Of a stretch of DNA of 17,664 nucleotides, positions 7,248-12,771 are shown piece after piece. The position numbers and the translations under genes are program-made. Under the pieces are notes generated by a model. That model did not search any database. It had not been told where the DNA came from and was given only the letters and a program-made list of their open reading frames with translations. Source of the DNA: an uncultured Actinomycetes bacterium. Lineage in GTDB: Bacteria > Actinomycetota > Actinomycetes > Nanopelagicales > Nanopelagicaceae. The first letter of the stretch is position 1. Each line of letters opens with the position of its first letter. The stretch covers positions 1-17,664 of the forward strand of contig CAILBF010000084.1 of the NCBI GenBank assembly GCA_903832395.1, read 5' to 3'.

Positions 7248-7261
7248 GGTGAAGCTTTACA

Positions 7262-7272
7262 GGCCCACTCAT
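7262..7272 (+). repeat. Right copy of 11-bp direct repeat (tRNA-Lys end plus flank)
   Basis: GGCCCACTCAT immediately follows the right IS tip and repeats 5875-5885. It shows that the bases to the right were originally contiguous with the tRNA-Lys 3' end before insertion. Confidence 0.75.
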
Positions 7273-7458
7273 GCACCCGCGATGAATTTAGACCCAAAAC
7301 CCACACGTATATATAAGGTGAAATGGTCATTTCTGGTCATTTTTTACCCTACCCTTGGACCAGTACGCAGGCTTCCGCGCACGCAGAGACTGGTTTAGGG
7401 GTGAAACCTTAGATTCATGTCCGTTTTGTCCGTTCTTCGCTACATATGACCGGTCAAT

Positions 7459-7490
7459 TCGTAGAAGCAGATAGAAGGACGCTTCTACGA
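7459..7490 (+). promoter_or_regulatory. Perfect 10-bp inverted repeat upstream of the sigma-factor gene
   Basis: TCGTAGAAGC (7459-7468) is the exact complement of GCTTCTACGA (7481-7490), with a 12-bp spacer. The right arm ends one base before the CGGGGA ribosome-binding site (7492-7497) of the gene starting at 7506. As RNA it would form a hairpin that could cover or present the binding site; as DNA it is a plausible dimeric operator. Function unknown. Confidence 0.65.
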
Positions 7491-7505
7491 TCGGGGATTT
7501 CTCGC

Positions 7506-8885
7506 ATGGCAATAAAAAGTTCGGCTCCACACGCGTGGACCGTTGGCGATCTCGGTGCTTTTTATACCGAGCACCGCGCTGAACTGCATGCCCATGCCTC
7601 CCGTGTATTAAAAGACTCCGTCAAGGCTGAGGAAATCACTCAAGATGCCTTGATTAAATTCATGTTGGCAGCCCCAGAGCTTGAATCAACTGAGCACGCA
7701 CTTGCCTACCTTCATCGCACAATTGAAAATCTCTGCATCGATCTTTTCCGTGCTGAGGGACGCCGTCCAAATCTCGTTGTTCTCGATGATTCAACGGCTG
7801 AAGTTGAAGCAACATGGCAGAACAATGGCGATCACTCAGCAGCGATGTCGGCTGCCGAAGATGCCGCAATTATTCGCCAGGCCTTAGCCCTACTTTCTCC
7901 AGCAGAGCGCGCAGCGCTTGTGATGTGGGAAATGGAAGGCCGCTCAACGGAAGAGATTGCTGCCGAACTTGGCATCAAAGAATCTGCAGTGCGCCATACA
8001 GTCTCACGCGCTCGCGCTTCATTGCGCAAAGTTCTCTCAACACTCGTTGTTAATGAAGAGACTGGCATGACTGCCCTTGAAGCGTTATCAACAACGTATA
8101 AAAAAGCCGCTGTGCTTGCACAAAAATCTAGCAAGGCCGCCCTCTCACTCCTTCTTGTTATCACAGCATTCCTTGGATTTAATTCAATGACCGGAAATGA
8201 AGGCTCAGTTCTTCCTCGCACCTCTGAAATCTCTACGGGTGCACCTTCACTCTCTCCATCTACACCTCAAACTCCTGCAGCCATTGCAACCGCAAAGGCG
8301 GCAGCAACGGCAACTGCCAAGGCAACAGCGGTTGCCCAAGCCGCGGCAACGGCTGCTGCTAAGAAAGCACAAGCTGCAGCAGTGAACATGCGAATCGCAG
8401 CCCTTTCATTCTTTGGTCTAGATGCCCAAGGCCTACCAACTGCTTTTACTGTCACCGACTCCAATAACGTCGAAGGTATAGCCCGTTTAACTAAGGGAAC
8501 ATCGACCGTTGGCAGCGATGGCATCGTTATCAATAACCAGTTCATCACAGGCTCTGTTGGTCCCAACGTTTTGATTGATCAAGTGGTCACAGTCGATGGA
8601 AGCGGCACTCACTACACAGTCAAGGGCGTCAATATCGGATGGGCCGATAACTGGAACTCAGTTGAGGTTAAGTCCACTGACACATCGATCGATCGCTTAT
8701 CCAATGGCAAGTACCTCATTACTTCAACTTTAAATATCGGCTACCTCAATGAATCAAATCTCTTGATTCCAACGGGAGGCCGCGGCTATGACCTAGCCGA
8801 TGCACCAAAGACCATCACTACTCGCATTCTCATGAATGCAGGGAAAACAACCATCCTTGCGCAAGCCGTGGTGGTCAATAACTAA
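7506..8885 (+). CDS. ECF-like sigma-70 factor fused to a membrane segment and extracytoplasmic domain
   Basis: 459 residues from ATG 7506, chosen because CGGGGA lies eight bases upstream; the frame is open from 7446, but that start has no binding site and would include the inverted repeat. Region 2 spans about 16-87 ('VKAEEITQDALIKFML' at 39-54, 'AYLHRTIENLCIDLFR' at 67-82). Region 4 spans about 125-178 with LSPAERAALVMWEMEGRS, helix-turn-helix 'TEEIAAELGIKESAVRHTVSRAR'. After a linker, ALSLLLVITAFLGF (212-225) is a single hydrophobic helix. Then comes a Pro/Thr/Ser then Ala/Lys/Thr-rich stalk (235-293) and a beta-strand-rich C-terminal domain (295-459) I do not recognise. The predicted topology is N-in, C-out. 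ECF factors normally have separate anti-sigma partners; here a fused sensor or tether is inferred. It is followed by a surface-protein gene after 165 bp. The gene is fairly GC-balanced and well conserved in reading frame. Confidence 0.85.
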   Translation: MAIKSSAPHAWTVGDLGAFYTEHRAELHAHASRVLKDSVKAEEITQDALIKFMLAAPELESTEHALAYLHRTIENLCIDLFRAEGRRPNLVVLDDSTAEVEATWQNNGDHSAAMSAAEDAAIIRQALALLSPAERAALVMWEMEGRSTEEIAAELGIKESAVRHTVSRARASLRKVLSTLVVNEETGMTALEALSTTYKKAAVLAQKSSKAALSLLLVITAFLGFNSMTGNEGSVLPRTSEISTGAPSLSPSTPQTPAAIATAKAAATATAKATAVAQAAATAAAKKAQAAAVNMRIAALSFFGLDAQGLPTAFTVTDSNNVEGIARLTKGTSTVGSDGIVINNQFITGSVGPNVLIDQVVTVDGSGTHYTVKGVNIGWADNWNSVEVKSTDTSIDRLSNGKYLITSTLNIGYLNESNLLIPTGGRGYDLADAPKTITTRILMNAGKTTILAQAVVVNN

Positions 8886-8892
8886 ATAACTT

Positions 8893-8924
8893 TCCCTCAA
8901 CGCGTCCGGATACACGGTGAGGGA
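8893..8924 (+). terminator. Hairpin after the sigma gene: weak terminator or leader element
   Basis: TCCCTCA (8893-8899) pairs with TGAGGGA (8918-8924); four more inner pairs with two mismatches leave a six-base loop CCGGAT. Only three Ts follow (8925-8927), so termination would be weak. It begins eight bases after the sigma-factor stop. Confidence 0.4.
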
Positions 8925-8955
8925 TTTGATGAATCAGCACGTGCGATTCATCGAA
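8925..8955 (+). promoter_or_regulatory. Near-perfect 31-bp palindrome in the leader
   Basis: TTTGATGAATC (8925-8935) pairs with GATTCATCGAA (8945-8955; one G-T pair), and the centre GCACGTGC (8937-8944) is itself a perfect palindrome; only A8936 is unpaired. It could be a strong RNA hairpin protecting the downstream message or a two-fold symmetric protein site. Confidence 0.6.
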
Positions 8956-9006
8956 CGGGTGAAAGAGCTTAGTTCGCGAAATGCGAAAGAAGTTTTGATC
9001 CCAAGC

Positions 9007-9031
9007 CGGCTCTCGGATCGTCCGAGAACCG
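9007..9031 (+). promoter_or_regulatory. Stable leader hairpin close to the surface-protein start
   Basis: An 11-bp stem with one mismatch: CGGCTCTCGGA (9007-9017) against TCCGAGAACCG (9021-9031), with loop TCG. It ends 20 bases before the ATG and ten before the AAGGAAA ribosome-binding site (9041-9047). A further 7-bp hairpin, CAAGCGC-GTA-GCGCTTG, lies inside the coding region at 9071-9087. Confidence 0.6.
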
Positions 9032-9050
9032 ACTAATCGAAAGGAAACAA

Positions 9051-10883
9051 ATGTCTACAAAGACAACTTTCAAGCGCGTAGCGCTTGTAGCTGTTGCTGC
9101 AATGGGCTTTGGTCTTCTAACTGTGGCGCCTTCATCGGCGGCACAGCAAGCAGACACATTGGCACTTTCAGCATTAACAACAGCAAACTCAACAGGAACA
9201 ATTGGGACAGCGGTTTCAACTACGCTGACTCAGACATTCTTTGGAAATAATGGCGACACAATGTCTGTTATGGCAGCGATCGTCTCTTATCCAACAGGAT
9301 TCGCTGTATCACCCACGATAACTGCTGTTAATAGCGGACAGGGTGGTACTAACGCTCCAGTAGGTACTGATCGCATGCAATTGACCGATACAGCTACCGT
9401 CTCTGGCGTAGCAACGGGTACCACAACAGTTTCATTTACCCCAACAGGTTCTGGAACTTACGTATTCTCATTTACTCCTTACAGAGGCAATTCTGTTAAT
9501 CAGGCCGCCGGAACTGCCGCTGTAGCAACAACTGCAGCCGTCGTTACATGGACAGTGACAGTTGGAGCATCAGCAACAGCTGTTGGTGACTCATCCTCGA
9601 CGGCAGTACTTAATGCTGCAGGCGTTACATCAGGTTCAACAGCAGATACAGCAGTTACATTAGCTGCCGGTAGCTCATTAGCTGCCGTTGCAACAATTAC
9701 AGTGACACCTCTTGCATCTGCTGTTGCAACTACTGGATCGACACTTATTTCAGCGACCATTTCAGGTCCTGGTACTTTAAGTGCATCGGCTTCAGCCACT
9801 CCAGGTGCAACAACAAGCCTCAAATCAGCAACATATTCAGGTTTGGTTGCAGGTAAGGGTTATGTTCACGTATATGGCGATGGAACATCAGGTACTTCAA
9901 TAATCACCATCTCAATCGGAACACTTGTTATTGCCGCAAAGACAGTAACATTCTCAGGTGCAGCAGCATCTGCAGTATCTACTGTCGTTACCCCAGTAAT
10001 TGCTACTGGTTCAGGTGCAGTAGCTACAAGTGCAGTAACTGCAATTGTTAAGGATGCAGGTGGAAACGTTGTTTCAGGGAAACTTCTTTATGCAGTCTCC
10101 GGAACAGCTACTGTATTCGCAAGTACATCAGCAACATCTGACTCAACAGGTCAGGCAACATTTAGCCTTACGGGTCTTGCAGCTGGAACTTCAACAGTTA
10201 CAGTTCAAGACGTTGCTGCTGGTTCAACTGCTACATTCTCAGCAGCAGCTGTTTCAGTACGCGTAGGTTCAAATGTTGCAGCATCAGCTACCATGTCACT
10301 AGATAAGGCAACGTACCTTCCGGGGGAAGCTGCTACATTGACATTGGTAATCAAGGATGCAGCAGGAAATACTGTTCCTGATGGATCTTATTCACCATTT
10401 ACATCCACTGGAGTTACAAGCTCCCGTGCGTTGTCTGCTGGTACGGTTCCTACAACAGCTTCAGTGACTACTGGATCATCAACTGGAAGATTGACGTACT
10501 CAGTTAACGTTCCAAATACTTCAGGTGCCTTTACGGTCTCAGCTTCGGCTGGATCAGGTTGGACTGGCACTTACTCAGTAACAGCAACTGTTTCACCTTC
10601 AGCACAAGAGACAGCAAATGCAGATGCAATTGCAGCATCAACTGATGCAGCTTCAGAGGCAACTGATGCAGCTAATGCAGCAACTGATGCAGCTAATGCT
10701 GCAGCAGAGGCAGCAGATGCAGCAACAGCAGCAGCACAAGATGCCGCTGATGCAGTTACAGCGTTGGCAACTCAGGTTGCTGACTTGATCGCGGGCCTTA
10801 CAGCTCAGATCAGTGCTCAAAAGGCAGCTATTACTGCTCTAACAAACCTAGTAATCAAGATCCAGAAGAAGGTAAAGGCTTAA
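9051..10883 (+). CDS. Secreted Ala/Thr/Ser-rich surface protein with Ig-like modules and alanine coiled-coil tail
   Basis: 610 residues. AAGGAAA lies six bases before ATG. A signal peptide is clear: basic STKTTFKR, hydrophobic VALVAVAAMGFGLLTVA, cleavage near APSSA (about 30). The mature part is almost free of Cys, Trp and charged residues and is built of beta-rich segments. Two resemble bacterial Ig-like folds: about 325-405 ('VKDAGGNVVSGKLLY', 'DSTGQATFSLTGL') and 410-516 ('DKATYLPGEAATLTLVIKDAAGNTV'). From 517 to 610 the composition switches to alanine heptads of the ATDAANA type and then a Leu/Ile-rich coil ending IQKKVKA. No LPxTG and no C-terminal membrane helix are present, so attachment would be non-covalent, perhaps through the coil. 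An S-layer-like or other abundant surface role is inferred from composition, leader structure and strong terminator. Confidence 0.8.
   Translation: MSTKTTFKRVALVAVAAMGFGLLTVAPSSAAQQADTLALSALTTANSTGTIGTAVSTTLTQTFFGNNGDTMSVMAAIVSYPTGFAVSPTITAVNSGQGGTNAPVGTDRMQLTDTATVSGVATGTTTVSFTPTGSGTYVFSFTPYRGNSVNQAAGTAAVATTAAVVTWTVTVGASATAVGDSSSTAVLNAAGVTSGSTADTAVTLAAGSSLAAVATITVTPLASAVATTGSTLISATISGPGTLSASASATPGATTSLKSATYSGLVAGKGYVHVYGDGTSGTSIITISIGTLVIAAKTVTFSGAAASAVSTVVTPVIATGSGAVATSAVTAIVKDAGGNVVSGKLLYAVSGTATVFASTSATSDSTGQATFSLTGLAAGTSTVTVQDVAAGSTATFSAAAVSVRVGSNVAASATMSLDKATYLPGEAATLTLVIKDAAGNTVPDGSYSPFTSTGVTSSRALSAGTVPTTASVTTGSSTGRLTYSVNVPNTSGAFTVSASAGSGWTGTYSVTATVSPSAQETANADAIAASTDAASEATDAANAATDAANAAAEAADAATAAAQDAADAVTALATQVADLIAGLTAQISAQKAAITALTNLVIKIQKKVKA
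10659..10700 (+). repeat. Two 21-bp tandem repeats encoding heptads
   Basis: Units 10659-10679 and 10680-10700 are identical except for the last base (each begins GCAACTGATGCAGC). Each encodes the seven residues ATDAANA, one coiled-coil heptad. A partial earlier copy starts near 10639. Heptad gain and loss by slippage is likely. Confidence 0.85.
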
Positions 10884-10916
10884 TTAGCCCCCTTTTTGTC
10901 TGATTAAGATCTAGAA

Positions 10917-10963
10917 CCGAAGCCCGGTTCCCACTTAGGTGGGGGTCGGGCTTCGGCCTTTCT
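10917..10963 (+). terminator. Strong rho-independent terminator after the surface-protein gene
   Basis: CCGAAGCCCG (10917-10926) pairs with CGGGCTTCGG (10947-10956), and inside it CCCAC pairs with GTGGG around TTAG. CCTTTCT follows. It lies 33 bp past the stop and separates this gene from the next same-strand gene at 10991. Confidence 0.9.
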
Positions 10964-10990
10964 ACCGACTTATTAAGTACGATTAGGGAC

Positions 10991-12685
10991 ATGTTGGATA
11001 CCCGAAGTAAGCAAATCTTAGGCACAGTAACGTTGGTCGCCGTCGCGGCCGTAACTTTGGTGGTAGCGCCATACACATTGCTGGATCCAATGAACCTGCC
11101 GAAGATGTGCGTGCTCGTTTTCTTTGCAATCTTTGCGCTCTCAATAATTGCACCCGGAGTTAGAAGTTTATTTAGCAGCAACTTCAAGGTTCTTTTCATT
11201 CTTGTATCACTTTTCATTTTGCAGATTGTTCTGGTTCTCTTCTTTTCCGGGGCCAACTTTGGCGGACAGTTTTATGGCACTTTCGGGCGAAATACTGGTG
11301 CCCTTGCATATTTCTCTCTCGTTTTCTTACTACTCGGCGCATCAGTAGTTTCGGATAAGAATTTTCTGAAGAAATTTATGCACATGTCATTAATTATCGG
11401 AGTGATTCTAGTTATCTATGGCAACCTCCAATATTTAGGTCTTGAACCTTTTCCTTACACCAATGCTTATACAGTCAATGCCCCTATTGGCACCTTCGGT
11501 AACCCAGATTTTCAATCATCCTTCATGGGTTTAATTGCCGTGATAGCTTTCACAATGGCTCTAAATGCTGCCTTTAAGCGCCCTATAAGAGTTGGACTTG
11601 CCGTCACGGGAATGGCATCAGTGGTAGTCGTTTATGAAACCCTTGCCAAACAAGGATATTTAAACCTAATGGCAGGTGTTGGCGTCGTCGTAATGCTTTG
11701 GTTGTTTATGACTAAGCGAAAAACACTTGGCATTGCAGTTGCTGGAGTTGGCACAGTTGGGGGCGGATTGGTATTCCTCAGTTTGATAAATACCGGTCCA
11801 CTTGCAAGTTTTCTATACAAGAGCTCTCTAGCTGCGCGAGGTTTTTATTGGCGTGCTGCCATAAGAATGCTTTTAGGTCACCCCTTCTTTGGCGTTGGGA
11901 TGGACGGTTTTAAAGATTGGTATGAAAGAGCGCGCCCATCAGATTACGCTGCAAAGGGATTCTTCACATTTTCAAATTCTGCGCACAACGTGTATTTAGA
12001 TATCGCTTCGAGTGGTGGCATTCCACTTATTGCTATATATCTGGCTTTACTCACTCTGGTTATCTTTTCGATAGTCAGGGTTATTAAGCGAACTGATGGA
12101 TTTGATGTTTATTTTGCCGCAGTCGTTGGTGCCTGGGTCGCCTACCAAACACAGGCATTTGTGAGCATTAATCAACTTGGGATTGCTATTTGGGGATGGG
12201 TCTTATCCGGGTTGATTATTGGCTACGAGATAAATACAAGAACTATCGAGGCAACCGATATTTCGCCACCTAAACGTAAGCAACATCAAAAGCAAACTAG
12301 AGTATCAACGCAACCACTCTCAGCTACCGCGCTGGTTACAGCTTTCAGCGGTATCGTTATTGCAGCCTTAGTGGCTATCCCACCGTATTTTACAAATGCA
12401 AGTTTCTTTTCAGCTATAAAGTCTGGTGATATCAAAGCAATGCAAGCAGCAGCGCGTTTGAAACCTATTGATGAAAGGCGCCTACTTCAGATTACTTCAA
12501 TACTTTTAAACAATAAGTTAGATGCTCAGGCGATAGCAGTTATTCGAGATGCGACTGTCGGCTACCCAGATTCAATTGACTTTTGGCTCATGTGGTCAAC
12601 TATTCCCACTGCGGCGCCAAGCGATGTGACCAATGCCAAAGCACAAATAAAACGTTTGGATCCATTTAACCCAGAGTTAAAGTGA
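10991..12685 (+). CDS. O-antigen ligase/polymerase-like membrane protein (Wzy_C type) with helical C-terminal tail
   Basis: 564 residues with about eleven or twelve hydrophobic segments. Family signatures are visible: GTFGNPDF at 167-174 before a membrane helix, 'ARGFYWRAAIRMLLGHPFFGVGMDGF' across 282-307, and SAHNVYLDIASSGGIPL at 330-346, the conserved loop of O-antigen ligases and related polymerases. Such proteins join or transfer lipid-linked oligosaccharides on the outer face of the membrane. A long cytoplasmic Lys/Gln-rich stretch near 415-435 is followed by another membrane helix and an 85-residue tail with TPR-like helix pairs ('ARLKPIDERRLLQITSILLNN'), a known extension in some members. 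In an actinobacterium it may act on cell-wall glycan or protein glycosylation rather than on LPS. AGGGAC stands just before the ATG. Confidence 0.85.
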   Translation: MLDTRSKQILGTVTLVAVAAVTLVVAPYTLLDPMNLPKMCVLVFFAIFALSIIAPGVRSLFSSNFKVLFILVSLFILQIVLVLFFSGANFGGQFYGTFGRNTGALAYFSLVFLLLGASVVSDKNFLKKFMHMSLIIGVILVIYGNLQYLGLEPFPYTNAYTVNAPIGTFGNPDFQSSFMGLIAVIAFTMALNAAFKRPIRVGLAVTGMASVVVVYETLAKQGYLNLMAGVGVVVMLWLFMTKRKTLGIAVAGVGTVGGGLVFLSLINTGPLASFLYKSSLAARGFYWRAAIRMLLGHPFFGVGMDGFKDWYERARPSDYAAKGFFTFSNSAHNVYLDIASSGGIPLIAIYLALLTLVIFSIVRVIKRTDGFDVYFAAVVGAWVAYQTQAFVSINQLGIAIWGWVLSGLIIGYEINTRTIEATDISPPKRKQHQKQTRVSTQPLSATALVTAFSGIVIAALVAIPPYFTNASFFSAIKSGDIKAMQAAARLKPIDERRLLQITSILLNNKLDAQAIAVIRDATVGYPDSIDFWLMWSTIPTAAPSDVTNAKAQIKRLDPFNPELK

Positions 12686-12692
12686 AAGCCAG

Positions 12693-12721
12693 GCGTTAGC
12701 GGCACGTTTCGAACGCTTTTT
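12693..12721 (+). terminator. Possible terminator between the two membrane-protein genes
   Basis: GCGTT (12693-12697) pairs with AACGC (12712-12716) around a 14-nt loop and is followed at once by five Ts. The stem is short, so partial termination is more likely than complete. Confidence 0.45.
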
Positions 12722-12722
12722 C

Positions 12723-12751
12723 GTGGCAATGAATTATTATTAGCCTATAAA
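12723..12751 (+). promoter_or_regulatory. Possible promoter of the 684-residue membrane-protein gene
   Basis: GTGGCA (12723-12728), a 17-bp spacer and TATAAA (12746-12751), about 20 bp before the ATG at 12772. The -35 matches TTGACA at four positions. With the preceding hairpin this suggests a separate transcript for the genes at 12772-15779. Confidence 0.4.
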
Positions 12752-12771
12752 TTTCTCTGATTGGGGATTTC

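Larger units (their letters stand above)
5891..7261 (+). mobile_element. IS481-family insertion sequence, about 1.37 kb
   Basis: Ends were set by terminal inverted repeats: the left end TGTATTACTC... (5891-5920) and the complement of the right end TGTAAAGCTT... (7232-7261) align without gaps over 30 bases with roughly two thirds identity, sharing TGTA at the tip and the TGAT-CTTGAC core. One transposase gene fills the element, as usual for IS481. The left end carries four copies of TGATGCTTGAC and the right end two inverted variants. An 11-bp direct repeat flanks the element, starting exactly at the right tip; on the left there are five extra bases between the repeat and the tip. The element is inserted directly behind tRNA-Lys and appears complete. 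Confidence 0.85.

Noticed and set aside
5875..7272. Integrase-type att sites at tRNA-Lys
   Set aside because: The repeat is only 11 bp and the element between carries a DDE transposase with terminal inverted repeats, so target-site duplication is simpler.
7446..7505. Longer N-terminus for the sigma factor
   Set aside because: The start at 7446 has no ribosome-binding site and the segment contains the perfect inverted repeat; CGGGGA fits the ATG at 7506.
8267..8566. 99-codon antisense frame inside the sigma-factor gene
   Set aside because: Its alanine-rich end mirrors the stalk repeats on the other strand; no binding site.
9500..9823. 107-codon antisense frame inside the surface-protein gene
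   Set aside because: It is Val/Ala/Pro-rich because it mirrors Ser/Thr/Ala codons; no start context and no domain.
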